Assembly: GCA_014801815.1 (NCBI GenBank)
Contig: JAAVDM010000026.1
Location: 16,059-80,058, forward strand
Direction: 5' to 3'
DNA length: 64,000 bases
Source of the DNA: Bacteroides sp.
GTDB taxonomy: Bacteria > Bacteroidota > Bacteroidia > Bacteroidales > Muribaculaceae
In this document: positions 36,213 through 45,151 of the stretch, in pieces
Numbering within the stretch: position 1 is the stretch's first letter
Layout: the number at the start of each line of letters is the position of its first letter
Translations under genes and position numbers: made by a program
The notes under the pieces: model-generated
Databases searched by the model: none
Told to the model about the DNA's origin: nothing
What the model saw: only the letters and a program-made list of their open reading frames with translations

Positions 36213-38126
36213 ATGACGATACGATACCTCTTACTCACAGTTCTTATGGCCGTGGCTCTTAGCACTGGCCACGCCCAGACACGCGGCAACGCAAACGTAC
36301 TTGACCTTAAACACAGCATCAGAGACAATTCGATAGTCTATCCGGAAAGTTTCGAGACCGATGCTCAGCGTATGCTCGAAGGATGGTATATGAAGAATTA
36401 TACCGCTACCGATGAACGCTATCGCAACATGGGCGACACGGAAGTGCCTGATGCCGAGGTTAAGCGGCGCCTTGCGGCACTCCCGACGGTTATAGACATG
36501 CCCTTCAACCAGATTGTGCGTAGCTACATCGATCGCTACACACGCAGCAGCCGTGCGCAGGTGGCTGTCATACTGGGTCTGAGTCATTACTATATGCCCA
36601 TCTTCGAGCAGGCACTCGAAGAACGCGGTCTGCCGCTTGAACTGAAATTCCTGCCTATCATAGAGTCGGGCCTTGACCCCAATGCCGTGTCAAAGCATGG
36701 CGCTACGGGTCTATGGCAGTTCATGATAGGCACAGCTAAAGGACTGGGTCTTGAGGTCAATTCTCTTGTCGACGAGCGCCGTGACCCCTATGTGTCTTCG
36801 GCTACCGCCGCCGGTTATCTGAAAGACCTTTATGATACATACGGCGACTGGAGTCTGGCCATAGCCGCCTACAACTGCGGCCCGGGAGCTGTTAATAAGG
36901 CTATTCGTCGTGCCGGAGGTGACCCTAAGAAACATGACTTCTGGTCAATATACAATTATCTGACCCCTGAGACACGTGGCTATGTACCTATGTTCATTGC
37001 TATCAACTATGTGATGACCTACTATCCGCAGCATAACATCAGTCCCGTACTGGCTACGAAACCACTTGTGACCGATACTCTGCAGGTGACTGAGCGTATA
37101 CATTTCGAACAGATTTCCAAAGTACTCGATATACCGGTCGACGAACTGCGTATACTTAACCCTCAGTTCCGTGCCGACATCATACCGGGTAGTGCCGAGA
37201 CATCTTACACACTGGTGCTTCCGTCACGTCAGGTACAGGCTTATCTGCTGAGTGCAGATGCCATACGCGGTTATGAGAGTGAGAAGTACGCTCGTCGTGA
37301 AACAGCCGAGCCGGGTGAGCAGGTACCTTCAGATGTTATACTTGCCGATGCCGCTATCGCCGCCGAAGAGATGGAGAGCAAGGACAATGAGAATGTACGT
37401 TCAGAAATGGCCGATGCGCCCACACTGAGCAATGAACAGCGTCTGCGCTCGGTGATTCATAAAGTAAAAGCCGGTGAGACACTGGCTTCAATAGCCAAAG
37501 ATTATCAGGTGACACCACAGCAGATTCGTGAAGGCAACGGTCTTCGCCGCAATGCCCTGCGTGTGGGCCAGCAGCTGCGTATCAACACCCCAACTTCATT
37601 AGGTAAGGAAGTAGCGTCTAAAGAAGTATCGGCTATGGTGGCTGCCGTAGCCCAGAGCAGTGCGAAACCCGCTGCAAAACAACAGCCCAAAGCAGCCGCC
37701 AAGCAGACAAAGCCTGCTGCGGCCTCCAAGCCCGCTGCGGCACCCAAGCCTGTCAGTCACACTATCAAAAGTGGTGAGACCCTTTCTACTATAGCCCGCA
37801 AGTACGGTGTCACAGTAGCCCAGCTCAAACAGGCCAACGGACTGAAATCGGACGCTATTGCCGCCGGCAACACTCTGTCTGTACCCGGTGCCAAGACTGT
37901 GGCGGCAGCTCCGGCTAAATCCACTGCTGCTACCGGTACTAAAAAGACCGTTGCCCGTAGGTCCTCGTCCACCGGTACTAAGAAGGCAGCTACAGCTACC
38001 ACCGCTAAAAAAGCTGCCACGGCTAAAAAGACTACAGCATCTGCTAAAAAAACTACAGCATCCGCTAAAAAAACAACCGGTACCGGGACAAAAAAAACAT
38101 CAACTGCCAAAAAACGTAAACGCTGA
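36213..38126 (+). CDS. MltD-like lytic transglycosylase with LysM domains and Lys/Ala-rich tail
   Basis: A 637-residue exported murein lytic transglycosylase. Signal peptide about 1-21; SLT domain about 120-260 with catalytic Glu151 in LPIIESGLDPNAVSKHGATG, then LWQFMIGTAKGLGL and AIAAYNCGPGAVNKAIRRAG. Two LysM domains follow, VIHKVKAGETLASIAKDYQV near 412 and SHTIKSGETLSTIARKYGVT near 514, separated by an Ala/Lys/Pro linker. The last 70 or so residues are almost only Lys, Ala and Thr (AKKTTASAKKTTASAKKTT), like a histone H1 tail, encoded by 21-bp DNA repeats. Such a polycation could bind teichoic-like or LPS phosphates, murein or DNA. The tail is unusual for this family. It is the last gene of the par run. 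Confidence 0.92.
   Translation: MTIRYLLLTVLMAVALSTGHAQTRGNANVLDLKHSIRDNSIVYPESFETDAQRMLEGWYMKNYTATDERYRNMGDTEVPDAEVKRRLAALPTVIDMPFNQIVRSYIDRYTRSSRAQVAVILGLSHYYMPIFEQALEERGLPLELKFLPIIESGLDPNAVSKHGATGLWQFMIGTAKGLGLEVNSLVDERRDPYVSSATAAGYLKDLYDTYGDWSLAIAAYNCGPGAVNKAIRRAGGDPKKHDFWSIYNYLTPETRGYVPMFIAINYVMTYYPQHNISPVLATKPLVTDTLQVTERIHFEQISKVLDIPVDELRILNPQFRADIIPGSAETSYTLVLPSRQVQAYLLSADAIRGYESEKYARRETAEPGEQVPSDVILADAAIAAEEMESKDNENVRSEMADAPTLSNEQRLRSVIHKVKAGETLASIAKDYQVTPQQIREGNGLRRNALRVGQQLRINTPTSLGKEVASKEVSAMVAAVAQSSAKPAAKQQPKAAAKQTKPAAASKPAAAPKPVSHTIKSGETLSTIARKYGVTVAQLKQANGLKSDAIAAGNTLSVPGAKTVAAAPAKSTAATGTKKTVARRSSSTGTKKAATATTAKKAATAKKTTASAKKTTASAKKTTGTGTKKTSTAKKRKR
38022..38078 (+). repeat. 21-bp tandem repeat encoding the Lys-rich tail
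   Basis: Units GCTAAAAAGACTACAGCATC(T) and GCTAAAAAAACTACAGCATC(C) plus a partial third copy encode AKKTTAS repeats at the transglycosylase C-terminus. Repeat number can change by slippage without breaking the frame. Confidence 0.75.
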
Positions 38127-38153
38127 TCTCTGTGACAGTTATAACCCGGTATT

Positions 38154-38203
38154 AATAAATAATGAGAGCATACTGCAACTGCGGTATGCTCTCATTATTT
38201 ATT
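38154..38203. terminator. Bidirectional terminator, 20-bp perfect stem
   Basis: AATAAATAATGAGAGCATAC (38154-38173) and its exact inverse (38184-38203) surround a 10-nt loop between the convergent transglycosylase and HAF-like protein genes. A/T tracts on both flanks suit termination in both directions. Confidence 0.85.
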
Positions 38204-38248
38204 AAGTAGCACTTAATGCCGTCAGAGCGGCTTTCGGGTTGTCAGGTA

Positions 38249-39496
38249 TTACTTAACAAGCACCTTGTGTGTTTTACCCTCTTCGGTTACGATATAGATA
38301 CCGGGAGCAGGCTTCCCGTTTACTGGACGTCCCTGAAGGTCATACATGCTCTTTATATCCTCTTTACCGGTCTCAATAGTACTTACTGCTGAGTGGCTGC
38401 TGTCAAGATTGATAACGAAAGAGTTGCTCACACCGTCTATTACTGTGAAACCGGTGATAATATCGGAATTACCGTTGATAGCTGTATATACTAAAGCATC
38501 GTTGTTCTCAAGGGCTGATATCTCCGTGTTACCGTCGCAATATGTGCTGAGCAGTTCAAGCATATCGGAGTCTGAAGTCCATATAAAGGATTGACGACCG
38601 AACATAGACATTTCCTCCTGTTCTACGAAACCTACTGCGGTACCGTTATCTGAAATGCCGGTAACATAATAATCACCTGTATAATATGCTAAATTATCAT
38701 CGGGAAGTTCCGCACATTCCACCTCACCTGTCTCTACATTATAGCGTCCGGCATAATAGGTAATATCGTCAAAATCATTGAGCTGGAGAATCAGTGATAT
38801 CCATTTACCATTGGAACTGATACTTTGTGCCGACATCTGTATATAAGGTTTTTCCATTTCCCAGCCGAACTCCATAAGACCCGCGTAGAGAGGATGGAAT
38901 TCGTATTCACCTGAGTCAGTCCGGGTCCACATTATAACAGCCTCAGCCGATGTTCCGGTAAGGATGTTACCGACAATCACACTGCCATCTTCACTTATTC
39001 CTCTGGTCGCTACCGAGTAGATTTCTACATCGGCAGGTATATCTTCCGGTGCGTCAGGAACCGGAAGTTCGTGATAAGTGCCGTTTTCCCAGTAGCAGGC
39101 GGTCTGTCTGTAAGCATCATCGAAACGAGAACCTACTATTATCGAGCCGTCGGCGCTGATACCACGTGCGGTAGAGTAAATGCTGAACGTCGTATCGTCA
39201 AAGAAATTCAGACTGCCTGACGGATCAACTACTATAGCAAAATCTCCTACGTACCCTACAGCCTTGCCGTTATCGGCCACACTCAATAGGCGGACTTCTT
39301 CGCTCGTGCAGCTGGCTATTTCTCCGGATTCGAGATTCCAGATTACGTGATCGCCGCATACCCACTTGTTGTTGGGGCTGATAGCGGCAGCTTTGAAGAC
39401 AGGCTCTGAACCTGCCCAGACTACAGATACATCCTCAGCTGCTACTGCTGAGAAAGCAACCATTAGGGCTGCCGAAAGTGTAAATAAATTTTTCAT
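38249..39496 (-). CDS. Exported HAF/propeller-like repeat protein with Por-like tail
   Basis: A 415-residue exported protein with signal peptide MKNLFTLSAALMVAFSAVAA. Repeats resemble HAF or kelch-like propeller blades: ISPNNKWVCGDHVIWNLESG, RGISADGSIIVGSRF, TRGISEDGSVIVGN, QSISSNGKWISLILQ and TGISDNGTAVGFVEQ, spaced about 45-60 residues apart. The C-terminus (MYDLQGRPVNGKPAPGIYIV, then TEEGKTHKVLVK) is a classical short sorting tail. Function unknown. It lies downstream of the GH85 gene but has its own -7 element, and its start is only 22 bp past a 25-bp stem hairpin that may be part of its leader. Confidence 0.75.
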   Translation of the reverse strand: MKNLFTLSAALMVAFSAVAAEDVSVVWAGSEPVFKAAAISPNNKWVCGDHVIWNLESGEIASCTSEEVRLLSVADNGKAVGYVGDFAIVVDPSGSLNFFDDTTFSIYSTARGISADGSIIVGSRFDDAYRQTACYWENGTYHELPVPDAPEDIPADVEIYSVATRGISEDGSVIVGNILTGTSAEAVIMWTRTDSGEYEFHPLYAGLMEFGWEMEKPYIQMSAQSISSNGKWISLILQLNDFDDITYYAGRYNVETGEVECAELPDDNLAYYTGDYYVTGISDNGTAVGFVEQEEMSMFGRQSFIWTSDSDMLELLSTYCDGNTEISALENNDALVYTAINGNSDIITGFTVIDGVSNSFVINLDSSHSAVSTIETGKEDIKSMYDLQGRPVNGKPAPGIYIVTEEGKTHKVLVK

Positions 39497-39517
39497 ATTT
39501 AAATTTATAGGTTATTT

Positions 39518-39570
39518 CTGACAGTCAGCTAAATCCACAAGCGTTGCTTGTGGATTTAGCTGACTGTCAG
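39518..39570. terminator. 25-bp perfect stem hairpin, terminator of the GH85 gene or leader of the next gene
   Basis: The arm at 39518-39542 (core CAGCTAAATCCACAAGC) pairs without mismatch with 39546-39570 around loop GTT. It is 35 bp past the GH85 stop and 22 bp upstream of the next start. A -7 element just upstream (39582-39589) would place it in the 5' leader of the HAF-like gene. Confidence 0.7.
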
Positions 39571-39581
39571 ATTTCAGAATG

Positions 39582-39589
39582 CAAAGATA
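39582..39589 (-). promoter_or_regulatory. Probable -7 element of the HAF-like protein gene
   Basis: TATCTTTG on the minus strand matches TAnnTTTG between the GH85 stop and the long hairpin. Confidence 0.4.
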
Positions 39590-39604
39590 GTTAAAATATT
39601 AATC

Positions 39605-42600
39605 TCAGCGGCGTATTACTTTTTTGCATCCGAGACTGTAACCATCTTTTTTTACATGAAGCAGATAGAGGCCGGAAGGTACGTCTGGATATATTTTCAG
39701 TGTCTCGCCTGCGGAAGCCGTGAAATCATTGGCCAAAACGCACTGTCCTTCGCTTGTGAAGAGTGACACAACGATGTGTCCGGCTTCAGGAGTAGTGACA
39801 CTGATTTCAGAGTCGAAGAATGTCGGGGCTACTGTCAGACTACCGGCGCTCTGTGTCACGGTTTCCATACCGCTACGGTTGAAACGCAGAATTATGTCGC
39901 TATGGTCTTCGCCGTATTCGTTGGCTACACTAAGTCGCACGGGATAGCTTTCTGAGTCGGTTCCGGTACCGGTGTATGACAGACGTACATAACCTTCTGT
40001 GGTATTATCTACAGTCTCGATTACTCTTGCACCGGGGGCGGACCATCTGACAACGGGAGTCAATTCGAATGATTTACCTGTCACAAACGGACACCCAGTG
40101 CAGTATTCGGGCTGTCGCCACAGAAGTGTACCCTGACCCTCGACTTCAGTATCTTTATAGCTGTGTATACCTGCTTTGAATGAACCTGTGCCGAGATTGG
40201 TGAACAGACCGTCTTTGTCAGGGTCTGACTCGAAGTCAAAGTAGCCCGTAAGTCCTTCCGGTAGGGCGTCGGTATCAATGTCAGACATAGCGGCCGCAAT
40301 GTCATCTTCGGTCAGTGCTTTTTCCCAGACCATGAAATTATCGGCATTGCCCCGGACCGAATCGGTTTTGTGCAGATAACCTCCTATAGCCACTACGTTA
40401 TTCTCTTTCCAACCCCATACCGGCCCTTCAAAATCGACTTCACCGGTATAGTTGGTGTTGCCGAGACTCCACGAGGTGATTGTCTGCCGTTCGCCGTTGA
40501 TAAAGAATGTCGGGCGCACCTTACCGGCTTCGTTAAACTCAAAAACATAAGCTATATGATACCATGCTCCGGGTGTCAGTTTCAGTCCGTCAAAATGGTA
40601 GGTGGCGTCTTTGCCGGAGGCCATACGGATAGTGAAGGCATCGCTTCCACTGTCTTCGGTAAGAGTGTGCCAGAACCAGCCCCAGTGATTGACTGACCAA
40701 GGGTCTTCCTTGTGTCGGATATTGAGTATATGCACCGACTTATGGCTGAAACTCTCCGGTTTGAACCAGAAACTTACGCTGAATGACTTGTCGGATGACA
40801 TATTAGTGTCTTTGAAGCGGAATCCGAGCGCGTCATTACCGATACGCACACCTCGCGACATGGAGGCATTACCCGGTTCGAGAGTATAGCTTAGTTTAGG
40901 TTGGTCGGTGTCAGAGATATATGTCGCAGGCTCTTCAGCAGAGCCGGAGTCTTCGGCAAGGATAGCGTCAGGTACACTTAGAGAGGTGATGACCGGTATG
41001 TCACCTGTACCTTCGCCTGTAATCTGAATAAATCCTTTCAGCAGACGGTTGGTTTCCGTGCGCCCTTCGTCACTCTTCTCCATACCTTTGACAGTGAGAT
41101 CATAGATACCAGGTTCGGGGAGTCCGCCGGCAACAATAAGCGAGCCGGACGATGAAGCGGAGGCGACAGTATTACCCTCTGAATCGGTTATTGTCCAGTC
41201 GGCCGCTTCATGCGCTGCATCAGTGTAACCTACTGTAAAGCTGTCGCCCGGTTGGAGAATAGTGTCAGAGAGTTGAATTTCATCGGAAATCTCATAATAT
41301 CCGTCAACCGGTTGCCATTCTCCCCAGCTTATATCGCTTTCTGTGATATGATCAAGAGCCAGAGCGCTGACACCGAACCGCACATCGGCACCGGAGGTAC
41401 CGGTATAAGGAGCCGAGAATACAAGTCCTGCCCATGAAGTAGTCATACCCATCAGTACAGGTTCGCATTCCTCCTGCTGATAATAGAGTTTGAAGAGCGA
41501 GGTGTTGACATCTGTGTTATAGCACACGTCGTCACCCTTATCGTTAGGCATACGGAATATTATCTTGCCATCAACTCCGTCATGACGTGCGGAAAGTAAC
41601 TGTGCGCTTTCAATAACGGGAGTGTCGACAGCAGTCTTAAGGGCTGAGGGACGTTTTATTGAAAATTCGCCTAAACGCATATCGAGGTCGGAAGCGTTAC
41701 GGAAATGCAGTGCTATCATTGCCACCTCACTGCCGTCGGTAATACTGAAATCACTGCCGACAGTAAAGGTTTTTTCTATCCATTGTCCGGGTACGGTCTC
41801 TGCGTTTGCCACCTGCATTACATTCTCTGCCACGGGCTGCTCCTCATTACCCTTGAGCGACATGGCGATGCAGGCATCTGCCGTACCGTTGAGCAATTTG
41901 TAACGGAAAGTAATCTCGTCACCCTGTTCAAGTGCAAATTCAGTCTTGAACAGATGCAGATATTCTTCGGACGATGACCCGTACACACGTATCGTGGAGC
42001 CGCCCATCCATGCGTCGTCCCAGACAAATTCGGCTTTCAGTCCGTTGTCTGTCATATCTTCGGTATCACGTCCGAGGAATTTTGAAGCAAACCACCACAT
42101 CCATGTGGGCAGATAGTCCTGCATGGAGATGTTGTACCACTCGGAGTTATGGCTGCGCACACCTTTGTAATTGAAGAAACGGCCGTTTCCGAGATTAAAA
42201 TAGGTTATAAAGGGTTCGTCGTTAAGATTCCATCTGAGTGCTGAACGTGCCGACATCATTTTCGACATACCGAAAAACTCGGTGTTTTCAGCCGAATATA
42301 TCAGTGAATTTGTGGTAGGGTAGGCGGCGATAGGATTATGTGAACTGTTTGTAAACCAGTTAAGCATACGGTTGAGATAAGTGCGCTGATGACGTTCGGG
42401 CGACGAACCTTGTTCGGCACGGCTCTCAAAAAACATATTTTCGGAATGAGCGCCCCACAGACCTATCGACACGGGATACTGTTCGAGCAAAGTCCATATC
42501 TCCGTGCTTTCGTTGTGCGGTTCACGGCCCTGCATATTGATACCGCAGTATATGTCGAGCGGTGTACGTCCGTACTCCTCAGCCTTACGTACGGTTTTTG

Positions 42601-43412
42601 AAAGGAGTTTCTCGAAATTCCAGTTGTAATTCAGAAACAGAGAGGTACGTATATTGTCACCGTAACCCCACAGAGTTCGGTTATGGATATCGAGTCCCCG
42701 GTCAAAGGTTATCGCTCCGTCTTTATTGGTACCGTCATACCAGATAAATTCAGTCAGCGGATTACCCCTCTCTTTCATGAGGTGCACCGTATTTTCATGC
42801 AGTTCGCACAGTGATGTCACTAAATCTGATGTGGTATAAAATTCCGAGTTATAACCGATACCGTCGACACCGTAATAGAGCAGATAATCGGCTAATTTTT
42901 CCGCTCCGGTCTCTGTCAGCCAGCTCAGAGCTTCTTTCCATGCCTGTGAGATATTACCATGGTACCGATGCCACGACACTGACCGGCACACCGTTCTTGT
43001 GCGCCACATCGGCGAAGCCGCCGGGCATACGCACTAACGGAGTCGACCAGTTACCGTAATGTGTTATGTACGACCACATCGGGAACACCTCGCTGTCGAA
43101 AACACCGTCAGGCAGAGCATTAAACTCCTCATTGTTAGCCGGTACCCAAAAAATCAATTTCTTATCGTTCGTTTCGTCAAGACCCGGATTGACCTGTGTC
43201 GCAGTGTTACGGAAGCGTTCACGCGGTTTCACACGCGATATAAAGAAATTGTCATCGTCGCTCCACTTTTGACCTTTCTCCCAATTGCCGAGAGCCGCCG
43301 GAAAGTCAGATCCGCACACCCCCTTCTCCACATACCCGCTCCGGATATGCTGCGCCGCCGTCAGCGGCATGCCCGCTACCAGCAGCAGGTACGATATATT
43401 ACTACGTTTCAT
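39605..43412 (-). pseudogene. GH85 endo-beta-N-acetylglucosaminidase, frameshifted within the catalytic domain
   Basis: Two overlapping ORFs, 43412-42954 (152 aa) and 43009-39605 (1134 aa), form one exported GH85 enzyme of about 1268 residues. The first has the signal peptide and FPMWSYITHYGNWSTPLVRM, then GGFADVAHKNGVPVSVVASV before an early stop. The second resumes with ISQAWKEALSWLTETGAEKL and the catalytic Asn-x-Glu (VDGIGYNSEF, its residues 54-56), then FIWYDGTNKDGAITFDRGLD, all GH85 hallmarks. The join is at CCATGGTAATATC (near 42957); loss of two bases (GGGG to GG) or gain of one explains it. Downstream are Ig-like domains, a LamG lectin domain (about 720-900) and a sorting tail. GH85 enzymes cut the chitobiose core of N-glycans. 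As read, the first product lacks the active site and the second lacks a signal peptide. Confidence 0.85.
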
Positions 43413-43500
43413 GATGAAAAAGACTGTAAAAATATTTGAGATTTCTATATCTGAGAAGATCTAAGGAACACTCTGTTCACTTAAAAACAGCTATTCCGGG

Positions 43501-43548
43501 TTAAAAATAGAAAAACTTGCCGGTACCGGCAAGTTTTTCTATTTTTAA
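43501..43548. terminator. 48-bp perfect palindrome, probable terminator
   Basis: The 24-nt half-site (core AAAAACTTGCCGGT) is exactly repeated in inverse with no spacer. It lies 16 bp past the stop of the His-rich lipoprotein gene on the minus strand and 89 bp upstream of the GH85 start. A/T-rich arms supply the U tract. Confidence 0.8.
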
Positions 43549-43564
43549 TGTCATTCCTATTTGC

Positions 43565-44206
43565 TTACTGCTTATTCAGTGTGAAGTCAGTTTCCCCTAT
43601 TTCAAGGGTCATCGTGGTACCCTGAATTTTTATGTCATCAAGTTTGTGAAGTGATGTAACACGATTACGTACTTCTTGAGTAAAGCTGGCATCTATATTT
43701 GGAAGAATTTGTGCTTTCAGCGAGTCAAGTTCCGCTACCGGCTTATCGGTGAGTACGGCGTAACCGAGAGATACAGAAGCCGGATCTATAGTTGTGTTTA
43801 CTGACGAAGTATCAATAGTTACGATTATTTCATCATCATCCTTAGCCATCCATGTACCATTAGCACTTACTTTTATATCTGCCGTAGCATCAAAAGGTAC
43901 TTCTACTGACTGTGAACTGACTGGCTGGCTTACAGAATATACACCTGAGAAGCTCAGCTTACCACCATTCTTGACTGAGGCATCGGGTGTAAAAGTAAAC
44001 GATGGTGTTATCGAATTAACTTTAGCACCTAAGGGTTGGGGAGCGTTGGCATGATGCTTATCTTTATGATGGTCTTTCTTGGAGAGGACAGTTGTTGTAC
44101 CTGACCATATGCCTTCCGCCTGAGAAGCAAGTTTTGCACTCTCATCACAAGAAACAATACCAACACTAACCAAAGCTCCTAATACAAGATAGACTAACTT
44201 ACTCAT
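43565..44206 (-). CDS. Lipoprotein with His/Lys-rich segment, function unknown
   Basis: A 213-residue lipoprotein (lipobox GIVSC, Cys20). The mature start contains the unusual cluster KKDHHKDKHHANAP near residues 43-56, a likely metal-binding or flexible segment. The remainder is beta-rich with alternating hydrophobic residues (NGGKLSFSGVYSVSQP, VEVPFDATADIKVSANGTW, DEIIVTIDTSS) and ends MTLEIGETDFTLNKQ, consistent with a lipocalin-like or Ig-like fold. I do not recognise a family. It stands alone between two strong terminators, next to slyD, whose product also ends in a metal-binding tail. Confidence 0.65.
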   Translation of the reverse strand: MSKLVYLVLGALVSVGIVSCDESAKLASQAEGIWSGTTTVLSKKDHHKDKHHANAPQPLGAKVNSITPSFTFTPDASVKNGGKLSFSGVYSVSQPVSSQSVEVPFDATADIKVSANGTWMAKDDDEIIVTIDTSSVNTTIDPASVSLGYAVLTDKPVAELDSLKAQILPNIDASFTQEVRNRVTSLHKLDDIKIQGTTMTLEIGETDFTLNKQ

Positions 44207-44377
44207 AGAAAATATAATATTTATTGATATAAAATTTATCGGTTCCTATATGCTGTTCTAAGCTATTAGAATACTGATAATTATTTCATAGTATAATAAC
44301 GTGAAAACTTACGTTTTGTTTAATTTTTATTTGATTGTATTTCTTATATGTAAAAGATACTCCCATAGATAATAAAC

Positions 44378-44425
44378 AGTCGGGCCAATCCGGTACAATG
44401 GTAGTGTAACCGGATTGGTCCGACT
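44378..44425. terminator. 17-bp stem terminator downstream of slyD
   Basis: AGTCGGGCCAATCCGGT (44378-44394) pairs with ACCGGATTGGTCCGACT (44409-44425) with one G-T pair, 22 bp past the slyD stop. The remainder of the 240-bp gap to the lipoprotein gene (44207-44377) is AT-rich with no clear element. Confidence 0.75.
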
Positions 44426-44446
44426 TATTAGGGGGTATGGGTTTAA

Positions 44447-45097
44447 TCAGTGGCAGTGACCGCAGCAGCCGCCTTCGTGATTGTGGTCATGTGGACCGCA
44501 GCCGTCGCCGCAGGCACCGGATTCGCAGTCATTGCATGAAGAGCCGTGATCACAGCCACAACCGCCGCAACCGTGAATAGGCTGAAGCTCTTCGGGTGTG
44601 GCATCGCGTACTTCGACTATCTCGCCTTCATACTTGACGGTTTTGCCGGCGAATGGGTGATTAAAGTCCATCTTAACCTTATCATCGACTTCGAGTACAC
44701 GGCCCATGATACGGTAGCCTTCCTGTGTCATCATAGGAAGCATAGCACCTACTTTTACCTCTTCGGCCATTGTGCCGTCTTCACGGGTGAAAATAGCCTT
44801 ATCGAGTTCGAGTACATTATCGTCAAAACGCTGTCCGAAAGCTGCCTCGGGGGGAAGTACTGTCTCAAAACGGCTTCCTTTGCTGAGGTCTTTCATAGCT
44901 GCTACAAGCCCGGGTACTATTTCGTGACTCACACCGTAAACCATAACATCCGGTTGTTCGGGAGTGGCTTCAAAAAGCTCTTCCTTAACTTCGCCGGTAG
45001 CGGGATCTACTTCAGAGAGTTTATAGCTATATGCAACAAATTTACCCGGGCCTACTACTTCAAGTTCCTTATTTTCTTTCATTTCGTCTTTGCTCAT
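44447..45097 (-). CDS. slyD: SlyD-like FKBP-type peptidyl-prolyl isomerase with metal-binding tail
   Basis: The ORF begins at 45106, but the Met at 45097 (MSKDEMKENKELEVV) is an equally good start; about 216 residues. The FKBP/IF chaperone core is clear: YKLSEVDPATGEVKEELFEA, PDVMVYGVSHEIVPGLVAAM, LPPEAAFGQRFDDNVLEL, and MMTQEGYRIMGRVLEVDDKV with FNHPFAGKTVKYEGEIVEV. The last 40 residues are almost only Cys, His, Gly and Asp (GCGGCGCDHGSSCNDC, then HDHNHEGGCCGHCH), as in SlyD proteins that bind nickel or zinc. Role: cytoplasmic proline isomerase/chaperone with metal storage or delivery. It follows the DUF4919 gene by about 50 bp. Confidence 0.93.
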   Translation of the reverse strand: MSKDEMKENKELEVVGPGKFVAYSYKLSEVDPATGEVKEELFEATPEQPDVMVYGVSHEIVPGLVAAMKDLSKGSRFETVLPPEAAFGQRFDDNVLELDKAIFTREDGTMAEEVKVGAMLPMMTQEGYRIMGRVLEVDDKVKMDFNHPFAGKTVKYEGEIVEVRDATPEELQPIHGCGGCGCDHGSSCNDCESGACGDGCGPHDHNHEGGCCGHCH

Positions 45098-45151
45098 AAT
45101 ATTCAATATTTTTATCTATATAATATATAACGCCACAGCATAGGCCGAGGG

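Noticed and set aside
37757-38110. 117-aa Val/Ala-rich minus-strand ORF
   Set aside because: It is the reverse reading of the Lys/Ala repeat tail of the transglycosylase.
44546-45130. 194-aa plus-strand ORF opposite slyD
   Set aside because: Antisense to a clear SlyD gene; aromatic-rich composition is typical of a complementary frame.
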